Source of the DNA: Ipomoea triloba | Taxonomy: Eukaryota > Streptophyta > Magnoliopsida > Solanales > Convolvulaceae | Assembly (NCBI RefSeq): GCF_003576645.1 | Contig: NC_044924.1 | Location: 20,080,689 to 20,144,688, forward strand | Direction: 5' to 3' | DNA: 64,000 nt | Shown: positions 23,951 to 35,407 of the stretch, piece by piece | Layout of the letters: each line of letters begins with the position of its first letter | Position numbering within the stretch: the first letter of the stretch is position 1 | Position numbers and translations under genes: made by a program | The notes under the pieces: model-generated | What the model saw: the letters and a program-made list of their open reading frames with translations, nothing else | Databases searched by the model: none | What the model was told of the DNA's origin: nothing

Positions 23951-24617
23951 AAGAGAAATTATTTAAAAAGAAATTAGCCATTAGTGAATAAAAATAAAGT
24001 ATAATTTTAGAAACTTAACCTAACATCCTTTATGAATATTGGGGCTTTAAGTTTCAGTTAGACTCTTTGTGAACAGAAGTATACCGTTTGACATTGAATT
24101 TTGAAACTAGATTGGTTCGATTTATCTACTCATAAGTTTGAGAGTTGGTTCCTGAGGTCTAAGATAGTATAATTTAGTGAAGTTGGAAATTGAAATTATC
24201 AAAAACAAAAAAATTAAAAATTAAAAAAATAAAAAAATCGTTAGTATTGGGATTATATTCATCTCAGATTCCCAGTTCATTATAATTTATAACGGCCGAC
24301 ATGCAACCTTAACGGAGCCTGCATATTTCTTGCCGGTAATTGGCCAACCTAAAATGGAGTACTTGATTCGAATTTCTTAATGACATCAAATCATTTCTAC
24401 TATGTTGATCTTTTGGGAGAAGAGAATCTCTTGCATGCTTTATCCAATTCTCTTCTTTAATTTTCATTGGTTATCAATTAAAACATAATTTAGAAAATGT
24501 AGTAACAAACACGGTGTTTATTGTTTTCTGAGATGGTATTTAGATGTGGCTATTATTTTAATTTGATAAGAGAAATGGAGTTTTTTCCCTTTAAAAAAAC
24601 ATTTATACTTATTTTTC
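23951..24617. other. AT-rich stretch, nothing recognised
   Basis: No ORF, repeat structure or RNA gene is visible beyond short A-runs. Confidence 0.5.
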
Positions 24618-24958
24618 AGAGTTAATATCATCCGAGGTCCTCCGAGTATAGTGGTTTTCCACGTCTAGTCCTAAACATTAAATTGACCACTTGTGGTTCA
24701 TCAACTTTCAAATTGTTACCATCTGTGGTCCAAGTTAATCACCCATGGTTCTTCAACTATTAAATTTTAACTAGTCATGGTCCTTTCAAGAGGATCACAG
24801 CTGGTTAAATTTCGAAAATTGAAAGACCATGGGTGGTTAACTTAGACCACGAATGGTTACATTTGAAAGTCGAATGACCATAGATAGTCAATTTAAAAGT
24901 TTATGACTAAACGTGACAAAACCTCTATATTCGAAGGATCTCATGTGGCATTAACACT
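24618..24958. mobile_element. Foldback MITE (341 bp), long inverted repeats
   Basis: The two halves are near-complementary along about 165 bases each. The left half starts AGAGTTAATATCATCC; the right half, complemented, starts AGTGTTAATGCCACATG. Both continue with GGTCCT/GATCCT, then TATAGTGGTTTT/TATAGAGGTTTT and TAAATTGAC. Each arm holds short repeats of the GTGGTCCAAGTTAA and GGTTCTTCAACT type. There is no ORF. Flanking TATTTTTC and ATTTTCC could be a decayed target duplication. The superfamily is unknown, possibly Mutator-like. Confidence 0.8.
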
Positions 24959-26140
24959 ATTTTCCATATAGAACATCAAACCCTACATTAAACTATTTAT
25001 TACTATGTTTATTATTTTATTTAATATTAATATTAATTTAGAAAATAAATCTTTTAAAATATTTCTATGTAAAGTTAAAATCTTTATTTCATAAAAATAC
25101 TCTTTATTTTTTTGTTATGAATAATATTAATTATATAAAATTTGATGATGATAATTAAGTTATACTCCGTATTAGAAAACTAGATTCTCCATATTTCAAT
25201 AGAATTTCCATTATATTTCTAGTGATTTGTTAAGGCAAAGATTCAAACCTCGTTCAAACACTTAAACATAGTTTATGACGTGTGCCTAATCAAAATGATT
25301 TAAATTGGACCTTCAGAAGAAAGCATTGAACATAATACAACTTCTACAAAGATCAAAAGAAAGCAGAAGACAAGAAAATTATAAGATAAAGGATACTAAA
25401 AAGTAGAAAATTCAAGTGAGATAAAATGTAAAAGGGACGATGACCGTCAGGAGATAAAGATTAAAGAAGCCACAACTTATTAAGATCAAAAGAGAGGGTC
25501 TCAACTCTCAACGACAGTAAAATTAACATTAGTTAGGGACGTCAATCAAATCATGTCACTCGTTTTCGAGCTAACCCTATTAGGTCAACCCAACTAAAAT
25601 TTTCAACATTTTAAATTTAACATTTTAAACATTCTATAATAAACAAAAAAAAATTTACATTGATAAATATAAACTTAAACATCATTTAATGAATAATAAA
25701 ATATAATGCAAATAGCCAAGTTACCCAAGTATACAACAATTAATACAAACTCCAAAATTCAAATCTCCACAAACTACAAATCCATATAGCACAATCAACA
25801 TCCAAACATAAAACATTGAATAAGTTTGGTATAAGATAGTCTCACTATGACATAGATAATACTTTTTAGTTCAAATGTACTATTTTTTATGAGTGCAAAG
25901 AAAAATATTACTCTGTATATTTTAACTAAAAAGAATTAAATGTCTTATGTGAGATTGTCTTACTTTTTTTGAGCAAAAAAAGCGATTTAGATTACTAGAG
26001 CATAGCAGAAATAGAGTCTGGAGGGATGGTGTCCCAATACAGATTGCAAGCCTGAGAAAAGGTCGCAGAAGCTAAAGTGTGCGAAATAATATTTGCTGAT
26101 CTAGGAACTAAATTAATAAAGCAAACATCAAATGAAAACA
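24959..26140. other. AT-rich stretch, no gene seen
   Basis: No supported ORF or RNA. The right end (about 25960-26140) probably contains the 3' UTR of the minus-strand LINE that follows; the clustered T and A runs near 25963-25981 may mark its tail. Confidence 0.45.
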
Positions 26141-29100
26141 TTAAACTTTGCAAGCATCCACGATCAATCCAGCATAGGAGAAATATGGTTGCCGTCCCGG
26201 TCCCAAACCACCTCTAAGTTGAGAACAATATGTGCAAACTTGAACCGATGACACCCCCCTGTTCCTTAGCCAAGATAATACCTCCTTACATGCAGCTGCT
26301 TCCGCCATGAATGGAGAGAAACAGTCGGGTAGTGGTCCTGCACAAGCTGCCAAGAAACCTCCGTCCTCCACCAACAACACTGCTCCGAAGGACGCTTTGA
26401 GCATACCAAGATGGTAGCCCGCATCGAACAAACACCTTGGCAGCATGAGTGTCGGCTGCTGACCATGCTGGCCTGTGGTAGGCGTGCTGCCCGTCTCGGT
26501 CTGATGTAGTGGCAGCAGCTGGCCATAGTTTGCAGCCCGCCATGCATGCAACGTGGATGCTGCTGACACCATTACTCTTCTCGGGGCAGGAAGAAAGCCA
26601 TCCCATACCGCATTGTTCCGGGCACGCCAGAGATGATAGAGTACTGCCACAGCCAAGCAAACATCCTCTTCAGACATAGCGGTCAACACATTTACAAACC
26701 ATAAATTAAAAGTAGTGTCAACCAAGGTAGGGGTAGATAAATGAGACTCATTCCAAACTAGTTGAACATAGTCACACAATACAAGTGCATGCATTGTATC
26801 TTCATGAATAAGACCACACATTGGACATGTAGGATCAACCTCTACCTTCTTTAAAAGCAAATTCATAGTCACAGGAAGAACATTAGTAAGGGCCCCCCAA
26901 AGAAACATCTTCCACTTTGGGGGAACTTTAAGCTTCCACATGAGGTTCCAGTTATCAAAAGTATTAGGGAGGCTAGCATAGTCACCAATTATGGACCTAT
27001 AACCACTCTCAACAGAATAACACCCTCTTGGGTCACCAAACCAATACCAAGAGTCTTCATACCTGGGTGAAATAGGGATCCTTGAAATGCGTTCCACATC
27101 CGCAGGGGTAAAAATATCAGATAAAATATAGAGATCCCATGCCTTCCTTTCTTCATCAATCAAACCAGAAACAAGGGAACCATTAAGGTTGGCAGGCATT
27201 GGGGTCTGAACCATTGGACTTGGGTCATCAGGGAGCCAGGGGTAACCCCAGATTAATGTTGATTTCCCTTCACCAATCCTACGCCTCACACCACTACAGA
27301 CACGGTTGTGAGCAGCCATGATACTTCTCCAGCAATAACTTGGGCATCCACCTAACGAAGCCTCAATAAAAATGGAACTTGGAAAATATCTGGCTTTGTA
27401 GACTTTGGCTACCAAAGATTGGGGCATAGTTAAAAATCTCCAAGCCTGTTTTCATAACATTGCCAGATTGAAAGCTCGGAGCTCCTTGAAACCCAAGCCA
27501 CCATAAGTTTTTGGCACACATAATCGGTTCTAGCTAGGCTTTCCAATGAATCCCTCTCTCCATTCCCAAACCCCACCAATATCTATTCATAGTTCTTTCC
27601 AAGGCTTCGGCCTCCGATTTTATTCAATATACGCATTTGTTTTGAAAAAAAAAAAGTTCTTTCCACGGAAGAACAGACTAACACATGAAGCAATAAAACA
27701 CTCATAGAAAAAGCAGGCATTGCCTGTGCCACACACTTCAACAAAATTTCCTTACCAGCCTGCGAAAGTAGTCTTTTATTCCAAGAACCAATTCTCTGTC
27801 TGATCTTATCTTCAATATACGAGAAGGCAGCCTTTTTGTTCCTACCTACAAAGGCTGCAAGCCCAGATATTTCCCAAAGTTAGGAGCCTGTGATACACCT
27901 AACACTTGAGCCACTTCCTCCCTATTGTTCTCAGTAATATTCCTGTTGAAACAGACACTAGATTTATGATAATTTACCGCCTGCCCAGACATAGACTTGT
28001 ACACATTTAAGCAATGCTTTACAGCCCCCGCTTCTTGAGCATTTGCCCTGAAAAACAAGAGGCTGTCATCTGCAAAAAACAAGTGTGAGATTGGAGGGGC
28101 ACCCCTAGCGACCCTGCAACCATGAATAGAGCCTTCTTCTTGGACCTTTTGGAGTAGCATAGAGAGCCTTTCTGCACAAATTATAAATAAATACGGCGAA
28201 AGAGGATCTCCCTGCTTCAAACCACGAGTGGGATTAACCTGTCCACCACTAACCCCATTTATCAAGATATTATATGAGACAGTAGTTACACAAAGCATAA
28301 TCAGGTCCACCCAACTATCGGCAAAGCCCAATGCCAATAACATTCTCCTAAGAAAAGACCACTCCATACGGTCATAGGCTTTTGCCATATCTAACTTGAG
28401 AGCTCCCCAACCAACCAAACCACACTGTTTCCTATTCAAGTAATGTCCCACTTCCGCTGCCACAAGAATACTATCAGTGATTAACCTACCAGGGATGAAC
28501 GCACTTTGAGACTTAGAGACTAAGTCCCTCAGCAGATGCTTCATCCTATTTGCCAACATCTTCGCTATGATCTTATAAACAACATTGCACAGAGCTATAG
28601 GCTTTAAATCAGCCACAGATTCAGGTATTTTTTTCTTTGGAATAAGCACAACATTAGTGTCATTTAGCCCATCAGGGAAAGTACATGAATTTAGGTAATT
28701 TACCACAAAAGAAGACACGTCCTCCCTTACGACATCCAGTTGTGCTGATAAAACCCTGGGTTCATCCAATTAGGCCCCGGTGCCTTATCAGGAAACATAG
28801 AAAACAATGTTGTTCTAACCTCATCATGCTCAAAGGGCCGTAGGAGCAGATCATTGTCACTCTAAGAAACCCGTGGAGCAATAGCGGTGAAAAACGATTC
28901 AATAGGGGCCGAGTGACTGAACTGGAATATATTATCATAATATGTCAAAACAACAGACTCCATAAGTTCACCCTCGACCCACACACCAACATCATTTTTA
29001 AGCCTAGATAGCGTATTTTTCATTTTACGGGCAGAGGCATACCTGTGGTAAAACCGTGTGTTGGCATCAACTCCCTTCAACAAGTGCTGCTTTGCCCGTT

Positions 29101-30150
29101 GCCTCCAAAACACATCCTCCTGAGCTTCAAGACGACTCAACTGGTTTTCAATATGCTGGTACTCAGCCAAGGAAGCAGGATCCCTATGCCCACGCAAAGA
29201 CAATTGGTTCCTCCGCAGACACTTGATCTTTTCCCCGAACTTATGAAAATGATTGCCACCCCCACCTTCGCAACCTCTCCCCACAAAGATGTAAACAGTG
29301 AAGAAGCCCATCCACCTTTCCATCCTCCCACGCCCCCTCCACCACCCCCCTACAGCCCTCATCAAGCAGCCAAGCCATCTCAAACCTGAAGCTCCTACTA
29401 CCACCATTCCTCACCCGACCAGCACCAAACCCCAAATAGAGGGCAGAGTGGTCCAAATTACGAGTTACCAGGTTCTCCACGACAGCACCCTCACATTGAC
29501 TACACCAACTTTCAGTCGCCAACACCTTATCTAACCTCTCCTCTATCCAGTTCGCAGTACCCATGCCTCTTTCCCAAGTGTACTGGTAACCCTGCAGCGG
29601 CAGCTGACCAATCCACAATCATCCACAGTCTCCTTGAAACTGCGTAGTAGACCATCAGGATAAGGGTTCCCACCTCTCTTCTCAGACTGGTACAAGAGAT
29701 CATTAAATTCTCCTAAGACTACCCAAAGCAACACTAATCTGCCAGCTAAGGACCGTAGCAAGTCCCAAGATTGAGCTCTCATACTACGCTCAGGGTAGCC
29801 ATAAAAGCATTTCATCCGCCAACATAACGAGCTTGGCATACAAACTTCTACGTCAACATGATGTTTCGAGAAACTCAGCAGTCTGGCCGTATAATTCTTC
29901 CTCCAAAACAACGCCAATCCTCCACTCAACCCGACCCTATCAACATAAAACAGTCCTTCAAACCCATGCTTGACACATAGCCGTTTAGCATGTATCCGCC
30001 CTACCTTGGTTTCCATAAGAAAGAGGAACTTAGGCTTCTTATGGGACACAAGGTCCACCACCTCGCGAACTATATGTGGATTGCCCAAGCCATGACAATT
30101 CCAACTGATAGTACTCATGATGACGGGCGGGCCTGAGAACCAGTACCTGC
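26141..30150 (-). pseudogene. L1-type non-LTR retrotransposon ORF2 (endonuclease-RT-zf-RNase H), decayed
   Basis: Minus strand, read from 30118 leftward. AP-endonuclease: ISWNCHGLGNP, FLMETKVGR, CFYGYPERS, then GEFNDLL where the family has GDFN, so the catalytic Asp is Glu. RT (28769-27846): LKPIALCNVVYK, AFIPGRLI, LDMAKAYDRMEWSFL, GLKQGDPLSPYLF and the active-site HLFFADDSLLF, all intact. Zinc-finger region with CPMCGLIHEDTMHALVLC (about 26810). RNase H-like tail to 26141, where CTYCSQ stands for the usual TDC-type motif, losing an Asp. Frameshifts near 29590, 29250, 28860 and 28770, plus a small retroposed insertion at 27602-27654, break the frame. ORF1 is absent, so the copy is 5'-truncated at about 30150. 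Confidence 0.9.
27591..27665 (+). mobile_element. Tiny retroposon insertion with poly(A) and 11-bp TSD
   Basis: AGTTCTTTCCA occurs at 27591-27601 and again at about 27655-27665. Between them are about 53 foreign bases starting AGGCTTCGGCCTCC and ending in a run of about 11 A. That is the form of a severely 5'-truncated LINE/SINE-type insertion. It interrupts the RT thumb region of the LINE and adds a stop. Confidence 0.8.
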
Positions 30151-31071
30151 CATGGACAAGCCTAGAGGGGGGTGAATAGACTTGTAGAATTTTTCAAAAT
30201 GATTTACGAATAGTTGAAGTAACCGAAAGGTAACTTTAACTACTCGAGAGTATGCACACCGGAAATATAAGTTAAACCTTTAAACATTTTGCACGTAATT
30301 TGTTCTTGTAAAATTAGTTAGGTTTGATCGTTGAAAATATGCAATAAGAGCAATAAATAAAGGATAGAGAGAGAGAGACTTTATAGTGGTTTGGTTAACG
30401 CAGCCTACTCCACTCTTCTCCTTGGAACTCCTAAGGAGGATTACACTATCCCTTAGTACAACACGGATGTCCAAGTCTTGAAATCCACCAGGTTTTTTGA
30501 CTAACATACAATCTACTCCATCTCTTTCTACTTCTTGGAGCATGAGAAAAACCTAGGCGCTGATACCAAATGATAAGGACATGGTTGGCCCGATCTTCTC
30601 TTCACAATCGAATTACAAAGAACATCATAGGATGGTTTATTTGATTGGGTGAATTTGATTCAAAGGTTTAATTTAAGTTGGAAAAATGGCTAATTTTTTT
30701 GTTTTAATAAGTCCTCGATCACACCAGGTTATAAGGTGATACGTAGGAATAGGAACGACACCACAAGTAAGGTATTACACTTGATGATTAGTCAGGATTG
30801 TCATGACCGGCTCAATGCCGAACTCATCTCGAGTTCTAGAAAACACTATGAAAAAGAATCGTGGATCTTGAATGCAAGTGGTTCCTAAAAGGTTTCTGCT
30901 TAATTTTAAAAGCTAATTACTTGTATTGAATTAGGATTAATTTTCATGCAAAGAAAGAACAAAGTAAAAGACAAGTATAGAAAAGGAACCAGGGACACAG
31001 TAATTGGTAACGCAGTTCGAAGCTAAAGCTCCTACGTCTGCGCGACAACTCATGTCAGCCCAATCCACTAG
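30151..31071. repeat. Mixed retroelement remnants, no gene
   Basis: CTAGAGGGGGGTGAATAG (30162-30179) looks like a polypurine tract plus LTR start. GCGCTGATACCA (about 30558) is the complement of a tRNA-Met-type primer site. The sequence TAATTGGTAACGCAGTTCG near 31001 is a relative of GGTTTGGTTAACGCAGCC near 30390. These are fragments of older repeats; no element could be delimited. Confidence 0.4.
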
Positions 31072-33658
31072 TGTAACACCCCAATTTTCAACTCTTACAT
31101 TTATTACAAAATCCGTAATAAAACGCTGCGGAAGCTTACATCATATCAACAGAAAACCGGGTGCTACCGCCACACCTAGAGTGAATTCTATCACCTCTTT
31201 GACAAACTCCACTCTAAGTGCACAGGCTAAACTTACAACATTAACAACAATCCTTGTCTACATCAAAGAGTAGACCCCAACCTGCACTTCCATCCTATTT
31301 AGAGCTCATCGGCTACAGGAGTCCACACTAATCTGCAACTGATAAGAACACATTGAAGTGTAGTTAGCGCGACGGCTAAGTAAGGAAATCCATTTGTCAC
31401 TTAAAAGTAGACAAAGGTTTAAAAACATTTAGTGAAACAACATCCACTCGTCTCGTAAGACAAAATCATTTCTTTCTCAAAGACGTTACAAAATAACTCT
31501 TTTCTCGTCTTTAAAACTTCCTTAGTTTCATATAGTAAGAGTGAGGCCTACAACCTCGGGCCATGGCACTCCAGCCCTCCCGTAGGTTCCTCCCTTATCC
31601 CAACCCCGGGCCGTGGCACTCAAGCCTTCCCGTGGGCACCTCTCCTTATCCCAACATGACGACATAACGGCGAATAGACTTCGCTCTAACAATATAATAT
31701 AACGACCACTGGGCAAGGGCACTTAAAGCCACCCGTGGGTCAATCAAGGTCCTCCTCAACTTACTTTAGAAACTACGGTTTTGAAAACATGATTCTTCCT
31801 TCAATTTTTCTTACTCAAATCATTTCTTTTGGACATATTTCACCAATGAGTCCTAGCCCCCTGAAGGATTTTCAAACATCATTTTCTCAAACAATAAGGT
31901 TTTGACAACCTTTATATCAAAATAGCATACGTCTTTCAACGTAAGTTTTCATAAACATTTTTGGATACACTTCATATGTCCATCTCACACTTTAAAACAA
32001 CCAGCATCCTCAACTATCGTCCCCACCATTAACTAATAATAGATAGCTGTCCTTGTCATTTTTTCCATTGACAACTTCCACCATGATCAACACCATTAGA
32101 TCATAACTTGAGGATATCGTACATCCAAACATATATAAATTCTAATAGGTAAGGTCATTGCCTAACCATAACCCAAAAATCATGAGATTATCATTTAATC
32201 TCCATCATTAATCCACGTCCTTAGCATCACCTAATCACCATTAACTCACTAACTACCTCACAATTATCATTAACACATCCATAATCATAATAAGCATAAT
32301 TCAGAAAATTTCAGCTTGGCGCAGTCCGAAAGATTGAGCCGGTAAAAATAGTTCCCGAACTCTTTTTCACTTGAAATTTTTATGGTAGAATCCCAACTTA
32401 TAGTACTTGATGTCCGTAAAAAGTTTTGGTCATTTTGGTCCGCGAATAAACACAGAAAATTCCATCTTTGCCCTTGGCAGTGTGCTGTCCAGAATTTTTC
32501 TCTCTGGACCAGTTTTGGAGAAAAATTCGAAAACCATACTTCCACTACTCCGATCATTATGAAATTTTATATGCAGGTTCTACACTTATTGAACTACATA
32601 TCTGAAGAAAATAGGATCAAAATACCTTACCAATTTTTCCCAATAAATTTCGGAAGTTACTGCCAGAATCTACCCTGATTTCCTTTCACTATTTTCACAA
32701 GTATAAGCCTATATGGACATAAATACAACATATACAAGCATATCCAAGCTATGAACATGTATACAAAAATATTCCCAAAGCTCCAAAACACCATATTTCA
32801 ACCAAATAATCAATTATCTAATTTCAAGTGACTAAACCAACTTAAGGGAATTCCTTACCTTGTAAAGGATTTCTAACACCTTAGGAAGCAATTTTGGATC
32901 CTTTCCCCAATTTTCACCTTAAAACCTAGGTTCAAAATCAACACCATAACATCATGTATCAAGAAATTAAACATAGATTCATAACCTAGGAAGGATTACA
33001 AAGCTTTCTACCGAATAATATCGAAAACTTACCGAATAAATTGGAAGTTTAGAAGGATTTGGCTATGGAACTTTGGAAGAAAAAATGGTGGAAGATGATC
33101 ACACCTCTCTCTCTCTCTTTCTGGCATTTGGGGAAGAAAAGGGAAAAAAAATTCCTTTTATATTTAATCCCAACTTATGGGATAAGCTTTAGGAAAAAAA
33201 ATAATAAAATAATAAAATATCTCCACAACATATCAGTTGTGGTCCAAACAGATAAAGTTTCGGTGGAAAATAATCCAGAAAGAATAATTTTCGAAACCAC
33301 AAATTTATTCCAGTCAAAAGCTCCAAAATGGGCTAGGTTCGGTACACTGCGGAAATTTCGCGGTGTACGATCAGAAATAAATTTCGACCCTTATAGCTCA
33401 TCCAATTTCAACTTAACTAAGCAGGAAGTTCATACTTAGTCATAACATGCCTAATCATCAATTTTTAAGGAAATCCGAGCTGAAAATTCGTCCTCGAAAA
33501 TTTTACGGTTCGTGACCGGCACGAACGATCGCAGCTTAATGACAACTATACCTCCGTATAAAAATTCCCTTGACATATCGGGAGATCGTCTTATGAATGT
33601 CATAGCCTAAAGATATATTTTCCGACCCTTAGACTTATCGGAAAGATGAGGGGTTACA
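31072..33658 (-). mobile_element. Solo LTR of a gypsy element (2587 bp), minus orientation
   Basis: Plus-strand ends are TGTAACACCCCAATTTTC and GATGAGGGGTTACA, i.e. TG...CA termini. On the minus strand it starts TGTAACCCCTCATC, as many gypsy LTRs do. Flanks are ACTAG (31067-31071) and AGTAG (33659-33663), a target duplication with one mismatch. No coding region lies inside. Parts near 31120-31190 correspond to the complemented 3' part of the LTR at 17661-20055 (CGGAAGC..., CCACACCTAGA), so the two belong to related families. Confidence 0.82.
31557..31655. repeat. Two-unit 50-bp tandem repeat in the solo LTR
   Basis: CGGGCCATGGCACTCCAGCC and CGGGCCGTGGCACTCAAGCC begin two adjacent 50-base units. 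A third, weaker one may follow near 31707. Confidence 0.7.
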
Positions 33659-34421
33659 AGTAGATTTTCACCAAGAGTACAGGGGTTGATATGACATTAT
33701 CACATACACAAAAGCCTCAGCCAAATACACCAACTTAATCTTCAAAATACACTTCAATCTTCACCCCCCCCCCCCCTCCAAAACACAATTCTTGAGAAAA
33801 CTTTGTAGAGATTTTCACTAAGTTAAATTAGATAAATAATAAGCTCAATATAGCTGAATAACCCTTCGAATTAAAGCCCTTGAAGTCGTGAATAATGAGC
33901 TCCAAAAATTTCACTTTATATAATCAAATTAGTGTAACTAATTTGACTAAACATATGATGCCCAACTCCCATACAATAATAATATCCATACGTACGTTTA
34001 AAAGACAACCTGAAAACTTGTTACAACAACCAGAATTTTGTTAGGAAAATTTGTTGTTTTGACTGACCACGCGCTAACTCAAATCCAAAAGATAGCTTAT
34101 GTAAATCCAGGCTAAAGACTATGATGCCGCAAGAGACCTAGATAGAAATACGGTCCAAAACAATCTAAATAAAAAATAACCTAAGTTTTGACAAATAATT
34201 TAACCAATTAAACTAAGATAAAATGCGTATCATTTGTACACTTACATGCTATATTTTCTATCTCAAAAAATTCAACTCTCTATTTTATTCATATAAGACA
34301 TCGGTATTTATAGTTGTAGAATCCTAATTTCGTTTGACACTTCCCAAGACAACTAGAAATCTACATAAATACAAATACACCGTAATAAAGAAACCTAAGA
34401 TAACTAAAACTCCTAAATCTA
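33659..34421. other. Intergenic, no gene seen
   Basis: It includes a poly-C run (about 33762-33776). No ORF or element boundary is recognised before the Helitron 5' end at 34422. Confidence 0.5.
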
Positions 34422-34985
34422 TCTATTTATACTATATATAAAAGTAAAATCCTCCTATTTCATTTTCTCACCCAAACTTTTGTAGTTAATTAATTAAATA
34501 TTTTATTGGTCAAATAATTAATTGGTAATATTGTTTCTATATTCACGTATCAATACTATTAATAAAAGTAAAATAATTCCCTTCAACTTTCCTGCACAAA
34601 CTAATATTATTAATTAATAGTAAAAAAAATTGAAAAAGCTTAATTGGTAGTAAAATTTTATTTACCAAATTCTGAGAATAATTAAACAATTATAATTTTG
34701 AGAATAATGGAATCAAATTTTTCATAATAAATCAGAAAATTCATTGAAAATTCTGTGTAATTTTATAAGAAATAATAATTTATTAATTATCATTTACACA
34801 AATAATAATAATAATTTGACTATTTAAAATTAATTCATTCAAATACGGAGGAGGAAAAAAAACTAAATGTGGTATGGCGAAAATTAATATACTTAAGGTA
34901 TAAAAGTATAATTGCACATATATTAGTGTAATTGACTAATAATAATTGTCTAATCTATAATTATAATAAAGGAGCCGGGCTCCAG

Positions 34986-35278
34986 CCAATCAGAATGCTG
35001 GATTTTCCCGCCTCTCAAAAACGACGGCATTTTATCTTCTTCTTTTTTTTTTTTTGCTGTATGCGAATAGCTTTGTTATCAGATTCAAAAATATGGATTT
35101 CCCGCCTGTTTAATAGCTGCTATTAGGGTAATTATAGATTATGCGTGTGATTTTAGTTTTGTAGGGTATGGGCTGCTGTCCAATTAGACATTCAAATTGA
35201 AATTGAAAATAATAAAATAATATCATAATATAATATTTAATCAAATAGAATACCAGCCTTCTTCTATGCCTATAAATA
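34986..35278 (+). promoter_or_regulatory. Promoter of RPA-like gene: CCAAT, two E2F-type sites, TATA box
   Basis: CCAAT lies at 34986-34990. TTTTCCCGCC lies at 35003-35012 and TTTCCCGCC at 35098-35106. Both match the plant E2F consensus TTT(C/G)(C/G)CGC. TATAAATA lies at 35271-35278, 130 bases before the ATG at 35408. E2F sites are typical of host S-phase genes including replication factors, so this layout suggests expression timed to DNA replication. That is a prediction; nothing here shows activity. Confidence 0.6.
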
Positions 35279-35407
35279 GAAGGCTCAGGAATTACAAAAT
35301 ACAAATTGAGAAGGTAGTTCACTGGTTACAACATTCATAGCTACTCAAACTGCTCTTATTAGTTTCTCCAAAAACACTTTTGCTGGGTTTGTTCTTGCTG
35401 TTTCAGA

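Noticed and set aside
28862..29534. Pro/Thr-rich plus-strand frames opposite the LINE
   Set aside because: They are complements of the LINE coding sequence and show no domain of their own.
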